This document shows, in pieces, positions 10,584 to 18,975 of a DNA stretch of 38,032 bases. The notes under the pieces were generated by a model. That model did not search any database. It was not told where the DNA came from and saw nothing but the letters and a program-made list of their open reading frames with translations. Positions within the stretch are counted from its first letter, which is position 1. The number at the start of each line of letters is the position of its first letter. The DNA is from Ichthyosporea sp. XGB-2017a. Its lineage: Eukaryota; Opisthokonta; Ichthyosporea. Position numbers and translations under genes: made by a program. The stretch covers positions 1 through 38,032 of the forward strand of contig PDIM01000103.1 of the NCBI GenBank assembly GCA_002811675.1, written 5' to 3'.

Positions 10584-11038
10584 GAATTCATAGCGCACCC
10601 CTCTTGTAAAGTCACAATAAAAGAAACCTGTATTGCAAGCAACATAACATGACCCATGAGTCGCTTGTTTGCTCCATAGCTGGTCATGACATGCATGGAT
10701 ACTAAACTTTAGCACAGAAATACTCCCACATCTGGCATAGCTGGCAGTGGTTTGATGTTGTGTAAGCCTAATCCTCCTTCTTTCAGTGCAAACGAGAACC
10801 AAAACAAAGCCGCCCATTGTACAACCCGTTTCAACCGCGAGTTCAGTAAGGGCTCCTATCTGGTAGTGGCTATAGCCTGCCTGGTAACCGTCGAAGAGGT
10901 GGGGCTGCGTTAACTTCCCCGGAGAGTTTAGCTAGAAGAGTAAGCGATTCAGTGTAGGGAGCCTTTATTAATCCATTGATTTTGATTTACTTTCTGTTGG
11001 TTAACCTGCCTTACTATTCTGATTTTCGGAGCTGCATC
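10584..11038 (+). other. DUS1 3' region and RidA upstream region
   Basis: This 455-nt gap holds the DUS1 poly(A) signal AATAAA at 10616-10621, 33 nt after the stop, and the RidA promoter and leader. No gene is seen on either strand; the minus-strand frame at 10536-10817 has no recognisable content. Confidence 0.5.
10616..10621 (+). terminator. Poly(A) signal of DUS1
   Basis: AATAAA 33 nt beyond the stop codon. Confidence 0.55.
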
Positions 11039-11522
11039 ATGCCCGTGAAAGCGATTGCAACGGAGAACGCCCCAAAGGCCATTGGCGCATATTCTCAAGC
11101 AGTGACTGCAAATGATTTTGTGTTTGTATCCGGATGCATTGCTCTAGATGCAAAGACAAATGAGTTCCTGAAAGATTTGGATGTGGGGGCACAGGCGGTA
11201 AGTTCTCCCTTTGTAGGTATTGTACACTTAAGTCTTTCGCAATTATTAAACTTCAATTCTTGCGTTTTTAATTTCTGTGCAGCGTGTGGCACTACTCAAT
11301 ATGAAAGCAATCCTAGAAGAGGCAGGCAGCGGACTGTCCTGCATTGTAAAGACCACTATCTATCTCACATCAATGGATGATTTCCAGGCCGTGAATGGAG
11401 TCTATGCTGAGATAGTAGGAGGAGCAGGAAAGGTCCTTCCTGCAAGGGCGGCAGTAGCGGTGGCTGGTCTCCCTAAAGGGGCTCTTGTCGAAATGGACTG
11501 TGTTGCTGTGTGCCCAGAATGA
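11039..11522 (+). CDS. RIDA: RidA (YjgF/YER057c/UK114) reactive imine/enamine deaminase, two exons
   Basis: Exons 11039-11197 and 11283-11522 join at phase 0 to give 132 aa, the normal family length. RidA forms trimers and hydrolyses reactive 2-aminoacrylate-type enamines and imines made by PLP enzymes, releasing ammonia. The sequence shows the N-terminal APKAIGAYSQAV motif, FVSGCIALDAKT, NMKAILEEAGSGL, KTTIYLTSMDDF and the signature PARAAVAVAGLPKGALVEM. The arginine expected to hold the substrate carboxylate is about R108 and the conserved acid about E123. The chosen ATG (MPVKAI) matches family N-termini. The longer frame upstream has no ATG. No organelle presequence is seen, so a cytosolic location is inferred. 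Confidence 0.96.
11198..11282 (+). other. Spliceosomal intron in RidA (85 nt)
   Basis: Donor GCG|GTAAGT and acceptor TTTCTGTGCAG|CGT. Removal joins GAQA to RVALLNMK and completes a canonical RidA. Confidence 0.95.
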
Positions 11523-11699
11523 TCCCTTTTGGCTTAATACCACTCCTCACTCTACCGTCTGTGGAGGGATCTGCGTCTCCCACAACCATCCTCTTTACTT
11601 CTTTGCTCACACAATCCAGCGCCCACTTTGCGGTTTTATTCAACGGAGCATTTGTTGCCCGCGCAGGTTAAACAGTTTCAACCGTCATTAGGTAGCATT

Positions 11700-11705
11700 A
11701 ATAAA
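11700..11705 (+). terminator. Candidate poly(A) signal of RidA
   Basis: AATAAA 178 nt beyond the stop, unusually far compared with neighbouring genes, but the first copy seen. Confidence 0.4.
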
Positions 11706-12307
11706 CTCCATTATGTCTCACCTCAATACTATAATAGGGCCATGCACAGCCATTGTGCAGGTAACTAACACTCATCTTCGCAAGCCCTCACATCTGTTGT
11801 CGCTTTCATTCTATGTAGCTTGACCATCGTTTCACAAGGACAATTCCGAAGGAGGAAAGATACCGTATCTCGGACTGTGTTTGTGTAGAGAGAGCATTTA
11901 AGGACTATACATATCAAGCTCTTCCATCAATGAAGCTTAAGAATTCTGCATGGCGTTAATAACTTATGCATAAAGCTAATTGCTCTGCTGCACATGCACA
12001 CTTTGATGCGCAATTAGGCACATGTGCATGTGCACACTACTGTAATTGCTAAATACAATACACAATTACAAGAGCCCAGCTGGGTTCAAGGCCTTTCTTT
12101 CTCTCTTTCCCGTCCAGTTGAGCAATTAGGAGTGCAAATTAAGTGTGTGGGAGTGTACTATCTATGACAATGCCAATGGATCGGATCTTAACACTACACA
12201 CTCACACTAACTTCCATACACACTTTGACTGAAACACTCCCCCTTAAATCATATCCCCTTAATCCCCTCCCTCACAAAGACTCCCCTGTTAAACCCCCCC
12301 TCTCTGT

Positions 12308-12348
12308 GCCCCCCCTTCCCCCTCCCTCTTCCCCCTCCCTCTTCCCCG
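12308..12348 (+). repeat. Polypyrimidine tract with short tandem units in the GDH upstream region
   Basis: About 40 nt of only C and T on the plus strand, containing CTTCCCCCTCCCT-like units repeated in tandem. It lies about 160-200 nt before the GDH start and could be a promoter element or simple slippage repeat. Confidence 0.7.
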
Positions 12349-12455
12349 ATCCCCGTCACAGTAACACTTACCATAGCCTATGCGTCATGTAATTAATATT
12401 GTTATTTATAGGTTAAGTCCCCTCCCTTTTCTTATTTATTTCTGCTCCTTTAAGT

Positions 12456-12462
12456 TATAAAT
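12456..12462 (+). promoter_or_regulatory. TATA box of GDH
   Basis: TATAAAT, 47 nt upstream of the ATG at 12509. With usual spacing this implies a 5' leader of only about 20-25 nt. Confidence 0.5.
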
Positions 12463-12508
12463 CAAACCAGAAGGAACTAGAGGAGATTTTGACTACAACG
12501 TGGAAATC

Positions 12509-14239
12509 ATGTTTTCTTTGAGAAAATTGTCTTCTTCAGCTGCAGCTGTGCGTGCCTCTTCGGTAAGTGGGGAAGGCCTTTTTTTGAAAAAGGGCTTCCG
12601 TTTGTTATTGTTCGGAAGGATTGTTTAGATTTTGAAGGATGTGTTTAGTCTTCTTGTGTGCTTTCTTCTTGTTTGTTTGTTGTTTCATTACTAACAAATC
12701 AAATCCTCATTTCTTGCTGTGTTGTTGATTGATGTATAGGCCGCTGCTTCGGTTCGCCCTGCCCTCGGGTTGGTGCATCGCTCCATGTATGGTACTAAGG
12801 TGGACGAGTACGCCAAAATTGCATCCACGGAACCCAATTTCTTGGAGTGTTCCGAGACTTTCTTCCAGCGCGCTGCCGATCTCCACACCGAAATGCCTGC
12901 TGGTAAGTTGAAGCACTTGAAGCGTGTCGATCTTGTGCTCCGTTGTTCTTTCCCCCTGGAAAAGGCCAATGGTGATTTTGAAATGATTGACGCCTATCGT
13001 GCCCAGCACTCTCGTCACAGATTGCCCGTCAAGGGAGGTATCCGTTTCAGCACTGCCGTTGATCTTCAGGAAGTTGAGGCTCTTGCCGCCCTCATGACCT
13101 ATAAGTGTGCCGTTGTGGATGTGCCCTTTGGTGGTGCCAAGGGAGGTGTCTGCATCGACCCAAAGAAATACACCGAAGCCGAATTGGAGCGTATTACCCG
13201 TCGTTTCACCATGGAGTTGTGCCAGAAGAACTTCATCGGGCCAGGTATTGACGTGCCCGCCCCCGATATGGGAACTGGTGGACGAGAAATGGCCTGGATC
13301 AAGGATACCTTTTCCAATTTGAACATTGGTGAGGTTGATTCTGCCGGTTGTGTTACCGGAAAGCCCCTCTCCCAGGGAGGTGTCCGTGGACGTACCGAAG
13401 CTACCGGCTTGGGTGTCTACTATGGTATTCGTGAATTTCTTACCTACGAAGAAATCCAAAAGCAGACTGGGTTGACAGCTGGATATGCTGGCAAGCGTGT
13501 TATTGTACAAGGGTTTGGTAATGTCGGGTACTGGGCCGCTCACTTCATTCACAAGGACGGTGGCAAGATCACTGCTATTGCAGAATACAACAGCGCCATT
13601 GTCAATGAAGACGGTATTGATGTCGAAGATGCCTTTGAGCACTGGAGAGCCAATGGTACCTTCAATGGATACAGCAAGGCCGAAGTTATTGAAGATCACA
13701 TTGTTGCCTTGGAGCGTGAGTGTGATATCCTTATCCCCGCCGCTTCTGAACGTCAAATCCACGTTGGAAATGCCGACAAAATCAAGGCCAAGATTATTGG
13801 TGAGGCTGCCAATGGGCCCATCACCCCCAAAGGACATGATGCTCTTATCAAGAATGGTGCCGTTGTCATCCCCGATTTGTTGTTGAACGCCGGTGGTGTC
13901 ACCGTCTCTTACTTTGAATGGCTCAAGAATCTTTCCCATGTGCGTTTCGGACGTCTTAACAAAAAATGGGAGGAGCATTCCAAGGCTAAGTTGTTGGAGT
14001 TTGTTGAAGAAAACGTTGGAAAGAAGTTGCCCGCCATCGAGCGTGACATCATCTTGCACGGAGCCGACGAGAAGGACATTGTGTACTCCGGATTGGAAGA
14101 TACGATGATCAACGCGTGCTTAGAAACCAGATACACTGCCAACAAATTGAAGACTGACCACCGTACTGCCGGATTTTATAACTCCATCTCCAAGATTCAA
14201 GGAACCATGGGAGAACAGGGTGTCTTGTTTGCCAAGTAA
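12509..14239 (+). CDS. GDH: Glutamate dehydrogenase, animal-type, mitochondrial, two exons
   Basis: Exons 12509-12562 and 12740-14239 join at phase 0 to give 517 aa. The enzyme converts glutamate to 2-oxoglutarate and ammonia with NAD(P). The first 30 or so residues are rich in Ser, Ala and Arg without acids (MFSLRKLSSSAAAVRASS), a good mitochondrial presequence split by the intron. The core has KGGIRFST, MTYKCAVVDVPFGGAKGG (catalytic Lys near 140), IGPGIDVPAPDM (catalytic Asp near 194), the Rossmann motif VQGFGNVG near 274-281, CDILIPAASE and LNAGGVTVSYFEWLKNL. After the last motif a segment of about 40 residues aligns with the mammalian antenna but is around 10 residues shorter. Codon use is strongly biased (TTG for Leu, few TTA, CTA or TCA), suggesting high expression; this bias leaves a 450-codon open frame on the opposite strand, which I do not call. 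Confidence 0.96.
12563..12739 (+). other. Spliceosomal intron in GDH (177 nt)
   Basis: Donor TCG|GTAAGT and acceptor GATGTATAG|GCC. It splits the presumed targeting peptide from the rest and restores an ATG; the second exon alone has no ATG before the presequence region. Confidence 0.93.
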
Positions 14240-14376
14240 ACGAAAAAAACAAAAACAAAAAACTTTGTTTTTTCGCTCCCCACACACTCCAAATCCCTCA
14301 TAACTCTGCTGTACCTTTTTGCTAGGTCAAAAACTGACTGGCATCCGTAGTTAGGCTACATGAGTTAGGAAATAGA

Positions 14377-14382
14377 AATAAA
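14377..14382 (+). terminator. Poly(A) signal of GDH
   Basis: AATAAA about 137 nt after the GDH stop, only 80 nt from the convergent WD40 gene's stop. Confidence 0.55.
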
Positions 14383-14455
14383 TTGTAACAAAAGTATATA
14401 TTGAAGTATCCTTTGAGGCCTCAAGCTATTCTTTTCATTGCGTCTTGCGTCTATT

Positions 14456-14461
14456 TTTATT
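14456..14461 (-). terminator. Poly(A) signal abutting the stop codon of the LisH-WD40 gene
   Basis: AATAAA on the minus strand begins at the base immediately after the TGA stop (14464-14462). Confidence 0.5.
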
Positions 14462-16255
14462 TCAGTAATGCCATATTTTTATAGTTTTGTCGAACCCGCA
14501 TGTGACTAAAACGGGAATTTCTTCCTCAGCCCGCTTCTCACTCTCACCAGAACCTTTACGCCGATAGCTTTCTGCCCCCCACATCCTTTGCAGGCATTGC
14601 TCTGAATCTTCCTCTTCTGGCTCCTCTGGATGAAGTCTCATTTTCCCAAAAGTAACATCACGGACAATGGAAGTATGGCCCTTTAACGCCATGGAACATT
14701 TTTCTTGAGTTTTCACCTCCCAACTATACACGCCTCCGTCCTGGCTGCTCCCGTAGATATATTGACCCGAGTCATGCCAGCAGTGGCGTGGAGTGCTAAA
14801 TTCATCACTGTTGATTCCGTAGAAATTGCGGACAATCCTGCCAGTGAAAGTGCGGCGGGCATTCAAGGATGTGCCACCTGATGAAGACTTTTCAGGCAAA
14901 CAATAAAATGAGTCTAATACATCCCCAATATCGAATAGGATTAAACGATTCTTATCAGTTGACACAAGAAGAAATCTCACCCTTGACATGACCCTGTTAA
15001 CTTCTTCTTCCTCACGAACATCCACACCCCTTCCTTTGCGGTTGACAATCGGGTTTACACTCATGTCAAGTACCGTAAAGCTGACATGCAAATCCCCTAA
15101 TTCATTTACATTCAAGAATCGCACATATTTATCAGCCACATAGGCAAAAGTTTCCCCTCCCTCTTCTTCACTCTCGACCTGGCACTCCGGGTCTTCCAAG
15201 CAGCCAACTACATCTATAAATTGGATCAAGGCATCATCTCGACAGGCCACAATAAGCACAGGACGAGGCCCACCGATACCACTAGAAGCCTCCCCATCAT
15301 ATTCAGCAATATCAATGAAGCAAAGAGCTTCCACAGAGCCTTTGAACTGCCTTCTCAGCAAAAGTCTGTACTCATCACATTGGGGCCTGGCCGAACTGGA
15401 AGAACATTCGGAGGAGCGTCCATAGATGCCCACCATTTTATCATACGATGCGGTGGCAAAAAAATCCCCACACAGAGACCATTTGGTCCTAACTACGTAC
15501 TTTGAATGATCCTTGAAACGACGAAGGCTGCTCAGACCTTTTACTACATCCACCAGACAATGCGACTTATCCATTCCGCCTGTAAGGACGAGATGAGGCC
15601 ACACTGGATTGGCCTCCGCACACAACACTCCGCCCTGGTGAGCCTGCGTGGACTGGAGAGGCTGGACCCGGATATGGGCAGCCAAAGGGACTGTACTACC
15701 AGACAAGGCAGCATCCTCCACAGACGAAGCAGCAGGAGAGGCAGAGTACAAGAGACGGCCAATATTCACACACCCATCCGCGCCCCCAGACAACACCAGG
15801 AGGTGATTTGGCGAGGCGTCCTGAACCACCCGCACGCACAGGATATTCCCCACGTGCCCATTAGCAAAGCTATACCTCTCCTGTCGCGTAAATACCCCCT
15901 TGTGGAACAGACTCAGGCCCCGCCGATCCGGGATGGGGAAGTCCAGCTCCGTAGCAGCCGCCAAATGGGCTGCCCCCGCCCCAGCAGCAGCCCCATTTCC
16001 GGGAGCCCCCCCAGCAGTGGCATCCAGCCTCTCCATCTCCTCATGCAGCTCCATCATATAGGCTTTAGATAGGAGATCCATCAAGCGGCCCGCAGGAACG
16101 GATGCCTCTCCCTCCCCGCGACAGATAAAACCGCCGTCTCCCTCCTGGGTGTGGACAGTGATTCGGGCCTCGTTCTCCAGAGCAGTCACTGCCCCGGGAT
16201 AGTTTGATTCTGACAGAAATCCCAACACCAGCCGAACTGCCTCATTATGATCCAT
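14462..16255 (-). CDS. LisH-WD40 repeat protein of unknown function
   Basis: The 597-aa intronless product starts at an ATG. Residues 1-35 (NEAVRLVLGFLSESNYPGAV) form a LisH-like dimerisation helix pair, followed by a CTLH-like stretch ending LLSKAYMMELHEEME and an Ala/Gly-rich linker. From about residue 135 WD40 blades follow, for example ILCVRVV...LLVLSGGADGCVNI, EANPVWPHLVLTGGMDKS, SLCGDFFATASYDKMVGIYG, GQYIYGSSQDGGVYSWEV and the last blade LVTCGFDKTIKIWHY. Insertions rich in Glu and Gly interrupt the propeller. This layout occurs in E3-ligase and transcription scaffolds, but I do not recognise the orthologue. It is co-oriented with the dehydrogenase gene upstream, 195 nt away, so it has its own very short promoter. 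Confidence 0.85.
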   Translation of the reverse strand: MDHNEAVRLVLGFLSESNYPGAVTALENEARITVHTQEGDGGFICRGEGEASVPAGRLMDLLSKAYMMELHEEMERLDATAGGAPGNGAAAGAGAAHLAAATELDFPIPDRRGLSLFHKGVFTRQERYSFANGHVGNILCVRVVQDASPNHLLVLSGGADGCVNIGRLLYSASPAASSVEDAALSGSTVPLAAHIRVQPLQSTQAHQGGVLCAEANPVWPHLVLTGGMDKSHCLVDVVKGLSSLRRFKDHSKYVVRTKWSLCGDFFATASYDKMVGIYGRSSECSSSSARPQCDEYRLLLRRQFKGSVEALCFIDIAEYDGEASSGIGGPRPVLIVACRDDALIQFIDVVGCLEDPECQVESEEEGGETFAYVADKYVRFLNVNELGDLHVSFTVLDMSVNPIVNRKGRGVDVREEEEVNRVMSRVRFLLVSTDKNRLILFDIGDVLDSFYCLPEKSSSGGTSLNARRTFTGRIVRNFYGINSDEFSTPRHCWHDSGQYIYGSSQDGGVYSWEVKTQEKCSMALKGHTSIVRDVTFGKMRLHPEEPEEEDSEQCLQRMWGAESYRRKGSGESEKRAEEEIPVLVTCGFDKTIKIWHY

Positions 16256-16293
16256 GATCGCCTTACTTCACACTTCAAATGTCTAACAAAAAG

Positions 16294-16316
16294 AAAAAAA
16301 AAAAAAAAAAAAAAAA
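16294..16316. repeat. Homopolymer A23 tract
   Basis: A run of 23 A on the plus strand (T on the coding strand) about 40 nt upstream of the LisH-WD40 start codon. It may be a nucleosome-excluding promoter tract; exact length is prone to sequencing error. Confidence 0.9.
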
Positions 16317-16430
16317 GAAAATAAAAAACACACTTCAAAATAAAAATCAAAATCCAAAGGCCCATAAGATAAAAACAAAGGACCAACAGCTCAAACTAGC
16401 CGTTTCAGTTTTCCCCCTTTTCTTCTCAAT

Positions 16431-16436
16431 TTTATT
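16431..16436 (-). terminator. Poly(A) signal of the polyol dehydrogenase gene
   Basis: AATAAA on the minus strand about 14 nt after the TAG stop. Confidence 0.55.
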
Positions 16437-16450
16437 TTCCTTTGATGATG

Positions 16451-18085
16451 CTATTCACTGCACCTGTCGAAGGAGGGCAGCAGGACAACCTTGATAGTGG
16501 AGGAGGAGTCACACACCTTTTCCAAAGCCTCCTCCACCTCACTCATTGGGTACACAGCACTCACAATGTCCCGCACAGGTATACGCGGGCATTGCTGCTG
16601 CTGATGTTGCTGCTGTCTCGGGTCTGCACTCGCCACCGCTACAAGCATGGCTACAGCCTCTCCAAAACACCCGTACGGGGATAGGTGCCCGCCTCGGATA
16701 CACAGTTCCTTTGTATCACTTATCACAGTCCAGTCACACCGCGTCTGCTCCCCGAAGAGTCCGTATTGCACAAATGTGCCTCGTTTACAAAGGAGCTCTA
16801 GTCCCTGGGTAACGCTGGAAGGATGTCCACTCATTTCCAGATACACATCACAGCCCCAGTATCCCGAAAGGCGAGGATCCTTATTAAAACTATTGCCAGT
16901 CCCCCTTCTTCCTCCTTGTTCTCTCCTCTTTTGCCCCTCCATCTCCAATTCCCCCTCTCCATCGTAGTCACACACCCTCCCTCGTAATTGAAGCAGGCGA
17001 GTCTTCACCGAGTCCACAAGAGGCACCCCCTCCCTCCTCAAACACTCCCTCTTCATCCCCACACCCCATCCTTCACCGCTCCGCATGTTCACAACAACGT
17101 CTGCACCCGCCTTGAGCGCCACCTCCAGTTTCCAGTCAAGCATATCCAAGGCTACAATCACACCCACACGGCGATACTTGCCCACCGCGGACTCGTGCCC
17201 TTCACACGTGTGCTGTTGCATGTACCTGAGTCTGTGCAGGTACGCCACCGAGCCAAGCCCCACAGCACCTGCACCAGACACCACCACCAGGGCCTCCACA
17301 TCCTGCCCAGTCCAGCCCCCTTGCCCCTCCACACTCAGTCCCAGTCTCCCCGCATAGATCCCACACGATAGGGGCTCACAATACGCCACATGCTCCACCC
17401 TGAGAGGATCCTTCTTCCCCTCTTTCTGCTCCGCCTCCTTCATATTTTTTTGCCCCGGGAGCAGTACCAGTCGGGGATCCAGGCGGTAGATGCGGCTTCC
17501 CTCCAGCAGCACCATGTACTCGGCCATTCCCCCGTGGGAGCGTTGGCGAAAGCCATAGATTGTGTGCTCCATGCACATATGGGTACATCGCTCCTGCTCC
17601 TCCTTCTCCTTTGTACATGGAGCAGAAGGAAGCACCTCTTCCCCGCGTGACGTTCGCTGTTTAGGTCCCACACAGAAGCGACACCAGCCACAGCCTACCA
17701 AAACTTCACACACAACCACATCTCCCACCTTCAACACCTCACTGTCATTTCCATTGACAGCACGGATCTTTTTCCAGTTTTCTTCCGTTACCCCATCACA
17801 TTCCTCCCCATTGCCATTGCTCACTTCTCGTCCAAATCCAACCACCTCCCCTGCAAATTCGTGGCCGGGGATCACTGGTGGTTCGCAGTACGATGGTCCC
17901 AGTGGCCCCGGTGACCAGAAATGCGGGGCGCCCTGGAAACACTTTGCATCCCCAGCACAGATCCCACAGCTCAGTACTCGAATGAGCACCTCTCCTGGTC
18001 GAGGCGTTGGGATAGGCCGTTCCTCCAACACATACTTCCTAGGCCCATAACACACAACCGCTTTCATCACACCACTGCTACTCAT
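16451..18085 (-). CDS. Zinc-dependent medium-chain dehydrogenase, erythritol/L-threitol dehydrogenase-like
   Basis: The first ATG (18085) gives 544 aa; the frame extends three codons further without an ATG. The enzyme should oxidise a polyol or secondary alcohol with NAD(P). The N-terminal part (MKAVVCYGPRKYVLEE, CGICAGDAKCFQGAPHFW, PPVIPGHEFAGEVVGFG) closely follows bacterial erythritol/L-threitol dehydrogenases. Catalytic zinc ligands are probably C43, H75 and E76. The structural-zinc cysteines read CGWCRFC, but the fourth follows about 29 residues later instead of 7. IYGFRQRSHGGMAEYM, the coenzyme motif SGAGAVGLG, DVYLEMSGHPSSV and GTFVQYGLFGE follow in family order. Length is about 180 residues above the usual 350-370 because of several polar insertions, one with a short Gln run (QQQHQQQQ). 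Substrate is inferred from similarity only. Confidence 0.85.
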   Translation of the reverse strand: MSSSGVMKAVVCYGPRKYVLEERPIPTPRPGEVLIRVLSCGICAGDAKCFQGAPHFWSPGPLGPSYCEPPVIPGHEFAGEVVGFGREVSNGNGEECDGVTEENWKKIRAVNGNDSEVLKVGDVVVCEVLVGCGWCRFCVGPKQRTSRGEEVLPSAPCTKEKEEQERCTHMCMEHTIYGFRQRSHGGMAEYMVLLEGSRIYRLDPRLVLLPGQKNMKEAEQKEGKKDPLRVEHVAYCEPLSCGIYAGRLGLSVEGQGGWTGQDVEALVVVSGAGAVGLGSVAYLHRLRYMQQHTCEGHESAVGKYRRVGVIVALDMLDWKLEVALKAGADVVVNMRSGEGWGVGMKRECLRREGVPLVDSVKTRLLQLRGRVCDYDGEGELEMEGQKRREQGGRRGTGNSFNKDPRLSGYWGCDVYLEMSGHPSSVTQGLELLCKRGTFVQYGLFGEQTRCDWTVISDTKELCIRGGHLSPYGCFGEAVAMLVAVASADPRQQQHQQQQCPRIPVRDIVSAVYPMSEVEEALEKVCDSSSTIKVVLLPSFDRCSE

Positions 18086-18346
18086 TACCAGCACTCAAAT
18101 CAACTGTGAATGAAGCAAAAGGATTCTAATAAAGCCACAACCTCCTGGCACTGCTGCAGTGCACTTGAACAACTAGTAGAGGGGACCATGCAAAGTGTGT
18201 TGCGGTTAGGGACCCCTTGGAGGGGGTTTCAAAGAACAACTTGTGTAGTCCATTTGGACTAGTTGTCACTTCCATTGCACTCTTCCTCTTTCTTCTTCAT
18301 AGCAGAAAGCTACAGCTCCAGTCATCTCACTCCACCTCCCTCCCTC

Positions 18347-18349
<3 letters not shown>

Positions 18350-18387
<38 letters not shown>

Positions 18388-18399
18388 TTCTCTCTCTCT
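18350..18399. repeat. (TC)n microsatellite
   Basis: About 50 nt of TC dinucleotides with two single-base interruptions. Confidence 0.9.
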
Positions 18400-18488
18400 T
18401 ACTCCAGTCCCTCCTCTCCCTAGTGTCTCTGATATCCCTTGCTCCCTTCTAGTCAGTCACGTTTCACTGCACCCCTCGTATCATTCTT

Positions 18489-18564
18489 GTCATTCAGTGC
18501 CAAGCTGTTACACATAACATGTCATTCAGTGCCAAGCTGTTGCACATAACATGTCATTCAGTTG
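18489..18564. repeat. 32-nt tandem repeat, about 2.4 copies
   Basis: Two full units (18489-18520 and 18521-18552) start GTCATTCAGTGCCAAGCTGT and differ at one base (TTACAC against TTGCAC). A third truncated unit runs 18553-18564. It lies about 410-490 nt before the first BT1 start. Confidence 0.93.
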
Positions 18565-18840
18565 TTAAAGTAGTCCCAAGCAAAAGCATGAAGGAAAACG
18601 TGCCCTAGGCTGAGAGCCACCAGTGTCATCATCCTTTCTCCTAATGTCAGTCTTCGCCCTAAACTCCTTACATAGCTTATAATGCATGTTTGCCGTTAAT
18701 TTTGCGGAATTGCAAGTAGAATTAGTATGTCCCTCGCTTCTGCACGGAATGTTGGGTTCACTAGCTTATTCAAGTCCTTTGTTATAATTACCATTTGAAG
18801 CTACAGTTGCTAGGCTGAGAGGGACAAAAAACAAAAAGCA

Positions 18841-18847
18841 TATAAGG
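18841..18847 (+). promoter_or_regulatory. TATA-like box of BT1 copy 1
   Basis: TATAAGG, 135 nt upstream of the ATG. The second BT1 gene has TATAAAAG at almost the same distance (132 nt). Confidence 0.45.
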
Positions 18848-18975
18848 AGCTAAGGGGAGACGCATGGTTGTTCCATCTTCCATCTTGTTCTCGGCAAATA
18901 ATAGTTAACAGGAAAAGCTCCAGTTCAAGATTCATAGCTCACAAAGGGATTCCCATTTGCTATTCTTTATTAATC

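Larger units (their letters stand above)
11523..12508 (+). other. Intergenic region between RidA and GDH
   Basis: About 990 nt without a gene. It holds a RidA AATAAA at 11700-11705, purine/pyrimidine alternations near 11985-12040 (CATGCACA and CATGTGCATGTGCACA), a C/T-only tract at about 12308-12348, and the GDH core promoter at the 3' end. Confidence 0.6.
18086..18975. other. Divergent promoter region between the dehydrogenase and first BT1 gene
   Basis: An 890-nt gene-free gap. It contains a (TC)n tract at 18350-18399, a 32-nt tandem repeat at 18489-18564, and a TATA-like element at 18841. Short frames here are low-complexity Ser/Leu runs from the TC tract. Confidence 0.55.

Noticed and set aside
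10976-11038. 21-residue hydrophobic N-terminal extension of RidA
   Set aside because: Starts at TTG; the downstream ATG matches family starts.
12707-14059. 450-codon minus-strand frame opposite GDH as a gene
   Set aside because: It lies wholly over a certain gene, resembles no family and is explained by codon bias. Kept only as an observation.
15506-16072. 188-codon plus-strand frame opposite the LisH-WD40 gene
   Set aside because: The WD40 and LisH patterns on the minus strand are clear; this frame is compositionally odd and unmatched.
16988-18050. Plus-strand frames opposite the polyol dehydrogenase
   Set aside because: His/Pro/Thr-rich low-complexity shadows of a recognised enzyme.
18868-18975. 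36-residue N-terminal extension of BT1 copy 1
   Set aside because: It would start at TTG, and the paralogue begins at the internal ATG with identical sequence.
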